Of a stretch of DNA of 50,017 nucleotides, positions 15,709 through 24,251 are shown piece after piece. The translations under genes and the position numbers were made by a program. The notes below the pieces were generated by a model, which did no database searches, was not told the origin of the DNA, and was given only the letters and a program-made list of their open reading frames with translations. Source of the DNA: Atlanticothrix silvestris CENA357 (GTDB lineage Bacteria; Cyanobacteriota; Cyanobacteriia; Cyanobacteriales; Nostocaceae); the NCBI RefSeq assembly GCF_016056295.1, contig NZ_JAECZB010000028.1, positions 1 through 50,017 of the forward strand, read 5' to 3'. Positions within the stretch are counted from its first letter, which is position 1. Each line of letters begins with the position of its first letter.

Positions 15709-16221
15709 TTACAAACCAAATTCTGTTTTCAACTGAGCAACCCAAGCTTTGATGCGATCGCCAGTTAAGTCAGATTGGTTATCTTCATCAATAGCTAGTC
15801 CAACAAATTTGCCGTTTCTTAAAGCTTTAGAATCATTAAAATCGTATCCCTCTGTTGGCCAATAGCCCACAGTCTTACCACCTTTTTGGGAAATTTTTTC
15901 TTCTAAAATTCCCATTGCATCTTGAAAATTATCTGCATAGCCTATCTGGTCTCCAGTACCAAAATATGCGACTAGTTTACCAGTAAAATCTATGTTATCT
16001 AGTTCCGGAAAAAAGCCTTCCCAATCGCTTTGGAGTTCACCAATATTCCAAGTAGGACAGCCGATAATGAGATATTGATACTCATCAAAATCAGCAGTTT
16101 CTGCTTGAGAAATGTCTTGTAATGTTACCACGTCATCACCAAACTCATCCTCAATGATTTCAGCCACAGATTCAGTTTTACCAGTTTGAGTACCGTAGAA
16201 TAAACCAATTTTTTTGGACAT
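15709..16221 (-). CDS. isiB: flavodoxin
   Basis: Flavodoxin is the FMN protein that replaces ferredoxin as photosystem I acceptor under iron starvation. The protein is 170 aa from the ATG at 16221 (MSKKIGLFYGTQTGKTESVA); a 14-residue upstream extension is not used because the FMN phosphate loop GTQTGKT must sit near the N-terminus. It also shows the FMN-ring loops CPTWNIGELQSDW and YFGTGDQIGYADNF, and the 20-residue insertion of long-chain flavodoxins. A leader of several hundred bases precedes it; I did not find a convincing Fur box. isiA is not upstream. Confidence 0.96.
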   Translation of the reverse strand: MSKKIGLFYGTQTGKTESVAEIIEDEFGDDVVTLQDISQAETADFDEYQYLIIGCPTWNIGELQSDWEGFFPELDNIDFTGKLVAYFGTGDQIGYADNFQDAMGILEEKISQKGGKTVGYWPTEGYDFNDSKALRNGKFVGLAIDEDNQSDLTGDRIKAWVAQLKTEFGL

Positions 16222-16909
16222 TTTGACACCTGAGTATTGAAAAAACAAAGGAGTGCATCTCACTTTTGTGCCGACACCCTAAAAGATGTGACTGGCTACG
16301 TGAACAAAGCCTACACGGGTGGCTGTCTTAGCGGCGTAGACTTGAGAATTGTGCTTTTTAATCAGCTTATTGAATATTTATATCAACAAGCTTTAAGAGT
16401 ATATTACCAGACTTATTGAGATTTATTTTTATTTGATAAAAGTAAAGTTTTGTAAAAGTAAGGCGCAATAACAATTAATAGACCTAAACAAATGTGAGTT
16501 CGATGAACCTCTACTCAACCCCTCTCCGACGCGGAAAGGGGCAGAAATTTTTCAAATTTTGACGAAAAAATCAAGATTTCAAAGCCTCTACTACTGTGGT
16601 ACTACTGTGAGGGAGAGGAGTTTTTGAGAGCCGTCAAACTCACCTTAAACAAGAGTTTTTAGCCACATTTCTCTGGATAAATTTTGTTTTAGCGTCTAGA
16701 TACCTGCAATTAAATTTACAATTTATAGCAATAAGCTTATGCTGGGTTAAAACATGTTTCCCAATTTGCACCGTTGGGTATCCAAGAGAGATTTAATCGA
16801 GTGTCAAATCATTTAATAGCGATCGCAAAGTCACACAAAAAATTTAGCTAGTAAACTGCGATCGCTAATAGTAACCAGTAGCCACTTGCGACTGACTACT
16901 GACTACTGA
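16222..16909. other. isiB upstream region with MITE-like repeat
   Basis: A gap of 688 bp. The isiB promoter should lie in the left, AT-rich part (a -10-like TATACT on the minus strand near 16395-16400). A repetitive element occupies 16494-16643. The right end has GACTACTGACTACTGACT heptamer-type repeats just after the hydrolase stop. The open frame 16237-16419 on the plus strand is antisense leader and not accepted. Confidence 0.5.
16494..16643. mobile_element. MITE-like element with imperfect terminal inverted repeats
   Basis: About 150 bp bounded by GTGAGTTCGATGA on the left and the inverse of GTGAGTTTGACGG on the right (9 of the first 10 bases pair). Inside are CCCCTCTCC and GAGGGAGAGGAG blocks, so the whole can fold on itself. 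No coding capacity. Confidence 0.45.
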
Positions 16910-17806
16910 CTAATTAAGCAAAGGCAAAAACCGTCGAATTAATCCAATTGTCACTGCTGGTAGTTCCAACTGCGGCGTTAACCCTACATCTTCTAATTGT
17001 TGAAACACCCGAATCGCTTGAGGATTTTTTTCGGCGAGGCGGCGACCAATTTCTGGGCCAGTAAATTGTGACTTTTGTCCCCAAATTATGGCGGTGGGAG
17101 TAGTCAACTGTTGAATGTAAAGAGACAAATCAAAGCACAAGTCACCCCTTACAAAAGACAGAGCCGCGTACTCGGCATTAGGCTGTTGAGCAGATTGGAG
17201 ATAAGCCTCTACAATTTCTTCATATATTCGATTAGGTTCAGCAAATTGCCGTTGTTCTAAAAAACTGCGAATCCCATTACTCGTGGCAATTCCGGTGCTG
17301 TAGAGCAAGCGGTCAACAATGGGAAGATTAACTAACTGAGCAAAAAAGCTACGGGAGTAGTCTTCGCCGAAGTCAGAAAGTCCCGCAGGTGTAATCAAGA
17401 TTAAAGACTTAAATAGATCAGGATGGGCGATCGCAACTCGAATTGTCAACGCCGCAGTTAAAGAAGAAGCGATTGTTGTGACTGGGCCTGTACAGGTCTG
17501 CTCAAAAAATTCCCGAATCGTTATTAAATAATCTTCTAGCTTGTAATTGTGGGCTGGATGCTCAGATTTACCCCAGCCAATTAAATCTGGTGCCAAAATA
17601 CGGTATTCAGCAGCGAAGGCAGGATACACTTTCGACCATTCATAACTAGAAGACCCACCACCAAAGCCGTGTAGGAAGACCAAAGTTTCCTGGTCAGATT
17701 TTGCGATCGCATCGTCCTGCCAAAGTGAGCCAGTGGCAGTATAGTAAGCCATTTTACCTAATGAGGTAACTATAGACTTTTGCTCAAATCCCTGTGGCTG
17801 AAACAT
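16910..17806 (-). CDS. alpha/beta hydrolase-fold protein with degraded catalytic triad
   Basis: Protein of 298 aa with the full alpha/beta hydrolase layout. LVFLHGFGGGSSSYEW is the oxyanion loop and APDLIGWGKSEHP is typical of the family. The elbow is ASSLTA with Ser115 in the nucleophile place, but the flanking glycines are replaced. The acid position in IWGQKSQFTG is Ser246 instead of Asp, and the usual GH of the final motif is GL (Leu276 in EDVGLTPQLELP). So two of three triad residues are missing; a canonical esterase mechanism is unlikely. No signal peptide. It may be a binding protein or structural paralog. Isolated, with promoter in the gap after 17806. Confidence 0.75.
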   Translation of the reverse strand: MFQPQGFEQKSIVTSLGKMAYYTATGSLWQDDAIAKSDQETLVFLHGFGGGSSSYEWSKVYPAFAAEYRILAPDLIGWGKSEHPAHNYKLEDYLITIREFFEQTCTGPVTTIASSLTAALTIRVAIAHPDLFKSLILITPAGLSDFGEDYSRSFFAQLVNLPIVDRLLYSTGIATSNGIRSFLEQRQFAEPNRIYEEIVEAYLQSAQQPNAEYAALSFVRGDLCFDLSLYIQQLTTPTAIIWGQKSQFTGPEIGRRLAEKNPQAIRVFQQLEDVGLTPQLELPAVTIGLIRRFLPLLN

Positions 17807-18202
17807 AGGTAAGTTTATATTTATTTAATTTGTACTCTCGATTGCTATTATCAGCGAATCCATGACTCTTACACCTCTCACCTTTGTCAGATTAAGTAGA
17901 TGTAAAATTACTGAAATACTTGTGAAGATTTGGTGATTTTTTTCATTTTTTAAAATCATGAATTGGCTGAAATTATTGACTAGCAAGGATTGGGGTTAGT
18001 TACTAGTATTACTTAGTTGATAATTACAAAGCAATTTATTTTATGGTAGTCTATCAGAAAACTTACGGATAACTTTGAGCGTATAAAACAATTAAGCGCT
18101 CATTATAAAAAGTTGCTAATTCTAGTTTTATATCTAGAAAAAATAGTTTTTGATCTAATTAATTATTTAATAATTTTTTAAGTAATGCTAGGGCGGGGTG
18201 TC
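17807..18202. other. AT-rich divergent promoter region
   Basis: A 396-bp spacer between the minus-strand hydrolase and the plus-strand lectin-like gene. Very AT-rich towards the right. No repeat, hairpin or coding segment was recognised; both promoters are expected here. Confidence 0.4.
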
Positions 18203-18793
18203 ATGGTGAAACAAGCTACTCTTCAATCGAATACAGTACAAGCGTTTGAAGATGCAAAATTTGAGCTTGAAAACTGTGATGTGCAAAACCATAACCTAGT
18301 TAAGGCTTCAGCTTCGCGGGTTCAGTTTGAAGAAGTAGTTGACAACGCTGAATTTGTTGTACCTGGGTGTATTTGTCTGAATTTGGAAGATTTGAAGTGT
18401 TTTGAATCTGTAGAACATCAGTATGAACACTGGGGTGTTATTTTTCACAATACCCTAGCAATACAACCGTCAAACCCAGCATTTCCAACCCTTTCAGGGT
18501 CAACAGTACTAATGAGTTTATCCAAGGGCGGATTTTTAGAAGCTAATTTTTTACAACCTGTTAACTGTGTTAGTGCCTTTGTCACCAGTTCACAACGGTT
18601 AGTATTGTCTGCCTACGATCGCGATCGCCAATTGCTAGCTCAAACAATACTCCCAGGAGCCAATCTCGCTAATTCCGACTCGGCTGTCCCCCCCAACACC
18701 TTGTTATCCATAAAAGCGCCTGACATCTACTCTGTAAGCTTCTGTGCTTTTGATGGTCAATTCACTCTTGATAATTTTCGTTTTTGTATTTAA
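18203..18793 (+). CDS. predicted beta-sandwich (lectin-like) protein
   Basis: About 196 aa from the ATG at 18203, which has GGGCGGGG just upstream; an ATG at 18185 adds six residues. No signal peptide. The second half is rich in beta strands, with a pattern SAFVTSSQRLVLSAYDRDRQ, then SIKAPDIYSVSFCAFDGQF and a final TLDNFRFCI. This resembles the carbohydrate-binding-type sandwich found in many PEP-CTERM and surface proteins (strand, LTAYD, turn, FDDLxF ending), but here there is no sorting signal. The biochemical role is unknown. Flanked by AT-rich DNA upstream and the ARM-type protein gene 100 bp downstream. Confidence 0.5.
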   Translation: MVKQATLQSNTVQAFEDAKFELENCDVQNHNLVKASASRVQFEEVVDNAEFVVPGCICLNLEDLKCFESVEHQYEHWGVIFHNTLAIQPSNPAFPTLSGSTVLMSLSKGGFLEANFLQPVNCVSAFVTSSQRLVLSAYDRDRQLLAQTILPGANLANSDSAVPPNTLLSIKAPDIYSVSFCAFDGQFTLDNFRFCI

Positions 18794-18893
18794 CTTAAAA
18801 CTCTAAAAAATCAGTAACAAAATTGCTCTGACTCGACCTAGCCCAGGTATTCTTACTACATTAGGCAATTTTGTAATTAAGTAGGTCAACACT

Positions 18894-19688
18894 GTGGCAA
18901 AGGCTTCGGCTTTTTGGCAGCAATTAATTAACCAGTACCCCAACTGGCCGCTTTTAGACTTCAAGACAGGAGGAAGCCCAAAACAACGAGTCTTTAAGCC
19001 TTTCTCTGGTGCAAGAGGCATTTTCGGCTTTCTAACCATTGTCGTTGCTATGTTGTTGTGGAACTGGAAACTGCTATTGGCGCTTTTGGTAGGCGTTGGG
19101 GTAATGTTACTAGTCTACTCAATGCAGAAATGGGACTGGCAGCTGCGCTGGTCAGAGATTCAGAGGATTTTAAATGGGCCCAATCGTCGGTTAGCTTTAG
19201 CTGTTGGTAGTGGGGGTATTGCCACCATCAGCACTTATATGGCAGCCGCCATCTGGGTTGACTCCAACAGCCCTTGGATTGCTGCTGGTGCTATTGTGCA
19301 AGGTTTAGGAACGCTGTTAACTTTAATTTTGTTGGTGTGGCAAATCATCAACTTTTACGAAAATCGAAAAGAAGATAATTTTGAGTGTTTATTACTTAAT
19401 TTAACGGAACAAGACCCCTTAAAGCGTTTGATTGCCGTCCGTCAACTCACTAAATTCATCACCCGTCGAAAAATTGATGCTGCGGTGCAGCAAAATGTTG
19501 TTCAATGCTTACAACTTCTACTCACCCAAGAAAAGGAGCCAATTATTAGAGAGGCAGCTTTTGAGAGTTTACAAACTTTGGATAGCCCACAGATGCTAGC
19601 ATCCAGCGCTGCAACTCCACTTTGCTACCCCAAGTTAAAAGTTAAGCCTCAAGAGTTCAAAGTCAATATTTCAAATTCTCACCATTGA
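18894..19688 (+). CDS. membrane protein with C-terminal ARM/HEAT-like region
   Basis: Protein of 264 aa. Two hydrophobic stretches lie near residues 44-75 (FLTIVVAMLLWNWKLLLALL) and a further pair at about 100-155 (GGIATISTYMAAAIWV and ILLVWQIINF). A soluble helical region from about 165-235 (DPLKRLIAVRQLTKFI and EKEPIIREAAFESLQTL) reads like one or two HEAT/ARM repeats. Cyanobacterial homologs are annotated as armadillo-type fold proteins. The start is GTG at 18894; I see no ATG that keeps the N-terminal SAFWQQLINQYPNWP. The gene ends one base before the convergent ftsE stop, with no room for a terminator. Function unknown. Confidence 0.6.
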   Translation: MAKASAFWQQLINQYPNWPLLDFKTGGSPKQRVFKPFSGARGIFGFLTIVVAMLLWNWKLLLALLVGVGVMLLVYSMQKWDWQLRWSEIQRILNGPNRRLALAVGSGGIATISTYMAAAIWVDSNSPWIAAGAIVQGLGTLLTLILLVWQIINFYENRKEDNFECLLLNLTEQDPLKRLIAVRQLTKFITRRKIDAAVQQNVVQCLQLLLTQEKEPIIREAAFESLQTLDSPQMLASSAATPLCYPKLKVKPQEFKVNISNSHH

Positions 19689-20438
19689 CTATTTCCTATA
19701 CAATTGTCCATCGCGGACTTGTACTACTGGATGATTACACCGACGTACCAGTTGTTCATCGTGGGTAGTAACAATTACTGTTGCTCCAAAGGCATTTAAC
19801 TTTTGGAGAATCTGCATCACTTGCCAAGAATTATCTGGATCGAGGTTTCCTGTTGGTTCATCTGCCAATAGCAGCGGTGGTGTTCCTACAATTGCTCGTG
19901 CAATACTGACTCGCTGTTGCTCTCCCCCAGAAAGCTGATCGGGAAAACAATCGGCTTTAGAAAGCAAACCCACCAGTTTTAAAGTTGGTTCTAAACGCCT
20001 GTGAATTTCTTTGCGGGTATACCCTTGGGCTTGGAGTACAAACATTACATTTTCCGCCACTGTCCGCTGGGGAATCAGTTTGTAGTCTTGAAACACAATG
20101 CCAATACGCCGCCGCAATAATGACAAGCGATCGCCCCGCAAAGCCGCTACATTACAGTCATCAACCATCACCTCTCCCTGTGTTGGTAACTCCTGACCAT
20201 ACAACAGTTTTAAGAGTGTTGATTTCCCAGAACCGCTGGGCCCGGTGATAAACAGAAATTCTTTTTGTTTAACCTCTAAGTTCACATCCAGCAGAGCGTC
20301 ATAGCCATTGGTATAGGTTTTTGTCACAGAACGCAGTTGCACCATTGCAGCTGTATTACTACTATGCCGTTGATTTTCACTGTCCTGTTGATGAATGGAT
20401 TTGTCAGTCTTGGTTGGAGTTTTAATAGCAGTTGTCAT
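19689..20438 (-). CDS. ftsE: cell-division ABC ATPase FtsE
   Basis: ATPase of the FtsEX complex that couples septum assembly to cell-wall hydrolysis. The protein is 249 aa with Walker [11 protein letters not shown]-loop [15 protein letters not shown] (the DYKL of FtsE), signature LSGGEQQR and Walker [13 protein letters not shown] followed by the H-loop TTHDEQLV. The first 31 residues (to [11 protein letters not shown]) are hydrophilic and absent from typical FtsE, so the true start may be the ATG at 20345. The membrane partner ftsX is not adjacent, as is often so in cyanobacteria. Neither candidate start has a clear ribosome site. Confidence 0.88.
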   Translation of the reverse strand: MTTAIKTPTKTDKSIHQQDSENQRHSSNTAAMVQLRSVTKTYTNGYDALLDVNLEVKQKEFLFITGPSGSGKSTLLKLLYGQELPTQGEVMVDDCNVAALRGDRLSLLRRRIGIVFQDYKLIPQRTVAENVMFVLQAQGYTRKEIHRRLEPTLKLVGLLSKADCFPDQLSGGEQQRVSIARAIVGTPPLLLADEPTGNLDPDNSWQVMQILQKLNAFGATVIVTTHDEQLVRRCNHPVVQVRDGQLYRK

Positions 20439-20774
20439 TGGAATTAAGGTATAAACGGGGTTATGATGCGCTCATCTGTGAGATAAATACTTATTACGGT
20501 TCTTCTTTGCTGGGTGACGGCAGCTGTCTAAAAATCCCTATTCAGTATTAAAATAAACTTTAATCAAGTAGCCTCAAGTTCTCTATTGAAGATTCACCTT
20601 AAAATAAGGATTCCCAGGCGCAACCTGGGAATATCAAATAGATAAACTAAAAATAAAATTTTTTTAAAGTTCCCGTATTTTTACGTAAGATATAATCGGT
20701 TTTTCGTTGATGAACCGTTCTTCGAGTAGAGACATCTCCAAGTCTTCCAGCACGCTAATAGATTTGTTGTTGGG
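20439..20774. other. spacer between the VapC-type toxin and ftsE genes
   Basis: A 336-bp gap, all downstream of a minus-strand toxin gene and upstream of ftsE. It holds a perfect hairpin at 20610-20632. No coding segment accepted (a 60-codon minus frame 20681-20863 is a shadow of the toxin). Confidence 0.45.
20610..20632 (-). terminator. perfect 9-bp hairpin after the toxin gene
   Basis: ATTCCCAGG (20610-20618) and CCTGGGAAT (20624-20632) with loop CGCAA. The minus strand continues CCTTATTTT, a weak T-tract. It separates the toxin-antitoxin transcript from ftsE. Confidence 0.5.
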
Positions 20775-21188
20775 TCAGGGTAGTAGCTCAAAGTAATCAC
20801 AATGATTTGGGCGAATGATCGAAAAATCTCTACGATCAAGGGTATAAATGCGAGTAATAACAAGTCTCTCCGCTAGAGTAACAATTGCTGCATCTGTGAA
20901 ATCAAGTTGAGTATCGGCATATTTTTCTAAAACTTCATGTATTCGCGCCAAATCTTCTGATAAAACAGGCTCAATTTCAACACTACTGCTTGTAAGATTA
21001 GACACGAAATGCCGCATTGCCTTGTGTCCTAATCTTGATGCAATCAGATAACAAATTTCAGGCAAGACAACCACGGGTAGAATCAACGCTTCATTTGTGC
21101 TTTGAGCAGTAACTAACACACGCTCATGATTACGATCGCCTTGATCCGTTAATGCAAATAGAAAACTGGTATCGAGTATTGCTGTCAT
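20775..21188 (-). CDS. VapC-type PIN-domain toxin
   Basis: PIN-domain ribonuclease of 137 aa, the toxin half of a type II toxin-antitoxin pair. The Mg-binding acidic residues are all visible: Asp6 in AILDTSF, Glu44 in VLPEICYL, Asp96 and Asp99 in LDFTDAAIV. The strand IYTLDRRDFSII near the end is the usual closing motif. Its start overlaps the upstream antitoxin gene by 4 bases, so translation is coupled. Such toxins cut tRNA or other RNA when the labile antitoxin is lost. Intact by length and motifs. Confidence 0.88.
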   Translation of the reverse strand: MTAILDTSFLFALTDQGDRNHERVLVTAQSTNEALILPVVVLPEICYLIASRLGHKAMRHFVSNLTSSSVEIEPVLSEDLARIHEVLEKYADTQLDFTDAAIVTLAERLVITRIYTLDRRDFSIIRPNHCDYFELLP

Positions 21189-21469
21189 GCAGAGTTATTT
21201 AGTTTGAGGTTCCAGCCATAAACAGGATGAATTTCATTGCTTAGAATCTCCTCATCTCGCTCTGAAATATCGTGTTGACCAGAGTTACCCAAACCTGCAA
21301 CAGTCAATAAAAAATCGGCAGCATTTTTGTTTTCAGGCTGTTTGAGGTTAACTGACTTGTAACGAAGATAGTCAAGAAAATTAGCAAGCTCAAGCAAAAC
21401 ATCGTCAGGTAGGGTGTTAACTGCTTCAACTAGCTTTTGTCGCTCTACAGTAATTCCATCCATCATCAA
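21185..21469 (-). CDS. VapB-position antitoxin, DUF2281-like
   Basis: Protein of 94 aa just ahead of the PIN toxin and overlapping it by 4 bases. The N-terminal part (VERQKLVEAVNTLPDDVLLE then LANFLDYLRYKS) matches the DUF2281 family often paired with PIN toxins in cyanobacteria. The acidic, probably flexible C-terminal half (ISERDEEILSNEIHPVYGWN) would wrap the toxin. No helix-turn-helix is obvious. There are several possible ATGs at the start (MMMDG). It should repress its own operon together with the toxin. Confidence 0.75.
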   Translation of the reverse strand: MMMDGITVERQKLVEAVNTLPDDVLLELANFLDYLRYKSVNLKQPENKNAADFLLTVAGLGNSGQHDISERDEEILSNEIHPVYGWNLKLNNSA

Positions 21470-21514
21470 TAATTAAAGAAAGGATTGACCCTATTTTACT
21501 TCCCTAAAGTCTTA

Positions 21515-21888
21515 TCAAGCGCCAACCATAGCGGAAACATGAATACCGTTTGATGTTATAAATATTACATTTGGATCATAAAATGTTTCTTGTCTCTTGA
21601 AGCCTCCAATCTGTATTAGGGTGGTTTCTCTTATGCGTACTGCAAATACAACTTCATTTGATCTTCGCAAGTTAAAATCGTTGCTTTTACAACTTAACCT
21701 GCACTAATGCGATCGCTGTTCAAGTCGGATCTCAAAATTAAACCTTCAACCTCTAGTTCTCGAAAATGCCCTTTAAAATCAATGTTTTGAGCGACATCTA
21801 CACTGACTAGAAGCTCAAGCGCTGATTTTGCCAGAGTTGATGTTGATTGCATTGTCTCAAATAAGATCAAGACGGTGCAACTCAACAC
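21515..21888 (-). pseudogene. possible frameshifted gene remnant upstream of the toxin-antitoxin pair
   Basis: Two minus-strand open pieces abut in different frames. The first (21888 to 21694) ends RSDLNSDRISAG. The second is open to a stop at 21515, contains VVFAVRIRETTLIQIGG and GFKRQETFYDPNVIFITSNG, and has no ATG (a TTG at 21670 is possible). The strand-like composition of the second piece looks coding. Together they may be one decayed gene of about 120 codons broken near 21694. I do not recognise the family, and chance open frames cannot be excluded. Confidence 0.3.
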
Positions 21889-21932
21889 AACCAGACAATA
21901 ATTTCAAAGCGAACTATTCGGTTCATCAGTTG

Positions 21933-22688
21933 CTAGCCAATTGCATTCCTGACAGTTAAACGATAAACAAAAGCTTTCCAAGCAAACTCTGGCAAAGCTA
22001 ACATCCGTCGCCAGCGCCAAGGTTCTTGATAAAGCCGATACAACCATTCCAAATTGTTTTTTCCCAACCAAGCGGGAGCGCGAGTTTTTGTCCCTGACCA
22101 AATATCAAAACTGCCACCAACGCCAATCCAAATTGCTTGGGGACATAAATGACGGTTTTGGGCAATCCATAATTCTTGACGTGGCACTCCTAAGCCCACA
22201 AAAATTACTTGCGGCTGCAATTGAGTGAGAGTTTGTCGCAATTGCTCTTCTTCTTCTGGAGAATGATAACCGGAGTGAGTACCTGCCATCCTCAAAGTAG
22301 GAATTTGTTGTTGCCAAAACTCTGCGGCCTTGGCTGCGACCCCAGGCGCTCCTCCATAAAAAAACACTTTTGCATCTGGCTGCTGTTGACCAATTTCTTG
22401 CAACAGTGTTTCTGCTAATTCAATCCCCGGACAACGTTTAACTTTTTGCCAAAAAAGCCACCGCAAATACAGAACTACCCCTGCACCATCTGGAATCACT
22501 AGCTCAGCATCTTGAATTGCTTGAGCTAAACAGGTATTCCGTTCTGCTTGCATTGTCATTTCTGCATTGAGTGTAACCACATGAGCGCCTTTGCTAGCAT
22601 GCAGGCATTCTAGCAACCAGCCTGGATAGTTACTCATGACATGAACTGGTATTCCCAGTACCGAAAACGCGTTAGGCGGTTTAGACAT
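21933..22688 (-). CDS. WecG/TagA/CpsF family glycosyltransferase
   Basis: Glycosyltransferase of 251 aa that adds a sugar (often ManNAc or a ManNAcA-type sugar) to lipid-linked glycans. Family marks are VVTLNAEMTMQAERN (the TxN motif), AELVIPDGAGVVLYLR (PDGxG motif), FFYGGAPGVAAKAA, VGLGVPRQELWI and GVGGSFDIWSGTKTRAP. The C-terminal basic tail with WLYRLYQEPWRWRRML docks to the membrane. It could follow the STAS-sugar transferase at 12221 in glycan assembly, but they are not linked. The gene is alone; its promoter lies in the 0.6 kb gap upstream. Confidence 0.92.
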   Translation of the reverse strand: MSKPPNAFSVLGIPVHVMSNYPGWLLECLHASKGAHVVTLNAEMTMQAERNTCLAQAIQDAELVIPDGAGVVLYLRWLFWQKVKRCPGIELAETLLQEIGQQQPDAKVFFYGGAPGVAAKAAEFWQQQIPTLRMAGTHSGYHSPEEEEQLRQTLTQLQPQVIFVGLGVPRQELWIAQNRHLCPQAIWIGVGGSFDIWSGTKTRAPAWLGKNNLEWLYRLYQEPWRWRRMLALPEFAWKAFVYRLTVRNAIG

Positions 22689-23334
22689 AGCCTATTTTGA
22701 TTATTCTCACACCAGATGATCTCGAACGATAGTTTATCAAATTTTTTAATAGGTGTCTGTGGAAATTTTAGCAGCAAATCATTCGACTCGTTAGCCAATG
22801 AAAACTAAGCAATCTATCTTTCTTAAGTAAATGAAGGTGCTAGATTAAGACAGGATACTGAGTATTTTCGGTAATAAAAATATCTTATAATATGCAAATA
22901 GCTTTTAATCGCCTATTTTAGACAAATATCTAGGAATACAAACCCAATTTTTGTCAATGCTTAGGTGTCTGTTGACATAACGGTGAGTAATTAAGGACTA
23001 AAACTCGGTTTCTAACTAAATCACTATAATTCGTAGCTAAGGAGATTAACCACAACACAAGTACTGGTCTGCATTCATTTAGCGAAAAAAAATCTCTAAT
23101 GAACAGACAGCATCCTGATATTTATTTTTATACAGATGTCTATGCGATGTGCAACTTATTCTTGAAACGGAGAGAGGCTTTGATTTTTGCTCCCCTTGCC
23201 TTGCAGGGAAGGGGCTGGGGGTTAGGTTTTAAAGAAAGTCGCACACGGTGCGATGTCTTTAAAATTCATCTACATCAGACTTTTGAGTAAACTCAACTTT
23301 ACAGTTAAGGTAGTGTAAAGGGCGGAAGTTGGCT
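22689..23334. other. divergent gap with dispersed GC-rich repeat
   Basis: A 646-bp spacer between the minus glycosyltransferase and the plus response regulator. It is AT-rich on the left. At about 23188-23235 there is a GC-rich self-complementary block (CTCCCCTTGCC ... GGGAAGGGGCTGGGGG) of a kind also seen near 39430 and 39740. CGCAC/GTGCG near 23241-23253 makes a small hairpin. A 63-codon plus frame through this block is not accepted. Confidence 0.5.
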
Positions 23335-24054
23335 ATGAGTAAAATTCGCATTGCTCTGATTGAAGATCATGACCTTACCCGTGTGGGTATTCGGACAGCA
23401 CTACTACAAAAAGAAGAAATTGAAGTTGTCGGAGAAGCTGCAACTGCTGCGGAAGGTCTGAGAATGTTAAAAAAGGTACAACCTGATATTGCAATTATTG
23501 ATATTGGTTTACCAGATAAAGATGGCATAGAACTGACAAGGGAATTAAAATCCGCTTCTAATGGAGAAGATTCGCCAACGAAAGTGTTGATTTTAACACT
23601 GCGGGATAACAAAGAAGCGGTGTTGGCAGCTTTTGCAGCTGGTGCAGACTCCTACTGTATGAAAGATATCAAGTTTGATAATTTGCTGGAAGCAGTGCGA
23701 GTCACTTACAATGGCAACGCTTGGATCGATCCAGCGATCGCAAGGATTGTATTACAACAAGCCCAACAAAATCCCCGATTACCAGAAGGAGGACTTACAG
23801 ATCAGAAAAACCAGACTCAAAACCCAGATTTCGGAGAAAATCAGGAATTTATTGACTCTTATACCCTGACAGAAAGAGAATTGGAAGTGTTACAGTTGAT
23901 CGTCGAAGGTTGCAGCAATGCAGTTATTGCAGAACGCCTTTACATTACAGTTGGAACTGTGAAAACACACGTCCGCAATATTTTGAATAAACTATGCGCC
24001 GATGACCGTACCCAAGCAGCAGTACGCGCTTTGCGCTCTGGGCTAGTGGGATAA
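23335..24054 (+). CDS. NarL/LuxR-type response regulator
   Basis: Two-component regulator of 239 aa from the ATG at 23335 with GGCGGAAG upstream (an in-frame TTG lies two codons before). The receiver domain has ALIEDHD acidic pocket residues, phospho-acceptor Asp56 in IAIIDIGLPDKDG, and Lys in SYCMKDI. After a linker of about 40 residues comes a LuxR helix-turn-helix: LTERELEVLQLIVEGCSNAV then VGTVKTHVRNILNKL. It binds DNA when phosphorylated. No histidine kinase is adjacent. The phosphatase gene 150-200 bp downstream on the same strand suggests a shared regulatory function. Confidence 0.9.
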   Translation: MSKIRIALIEDHDLTRVGIRTALLQKEEIEVVGEAATAAEGLRMLKKVQPDIAIIDIGLPDKDGIELTRELKSASNGEDSPTKVLILTLRDNKEAVLAAFAAGADSYCMKDIKFDNLLEAVRVTYNGNAWIDPAIARIVLQQAQQNPRLPEGGLTDQKNQTQNPDFGENQEFIDSYTLTERELEVLQLIVEGCSNAVIAERLYITVGTVKTHVRNILNKLCADDRTQAAVRALRSGLVG

Positions 24055-24251
24055 AGCGAATTTTGGGGTTTAGCGACTCTTAAGTAAATTAAAGTAAAGT
24101 TAAAGACTGGGAGTAAAGTTATACGTTTAAATTGGGTAACTTTTCTTTAAAGATTACTTTTACTTTTTGATTATTCGTTGATTAAGGGGTGGGATAAAGT
24201 TTGCAATATCCTATCTCACAATTTCAAGTATCTAAAAATTTAAAGTCAAAT

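Noticed and set aside
16222-16480. Fur box upstream of isiB
   Set aside because: Only loosely AT-rich matches to the 19-bp Fur consensus; no convincing palindrome.
23099-23290. 63-codon plus-strand frame before the response regulator
   Set aside because: Crosses a GC-rich dispersed repeat and has no ribosome site or family pattern.
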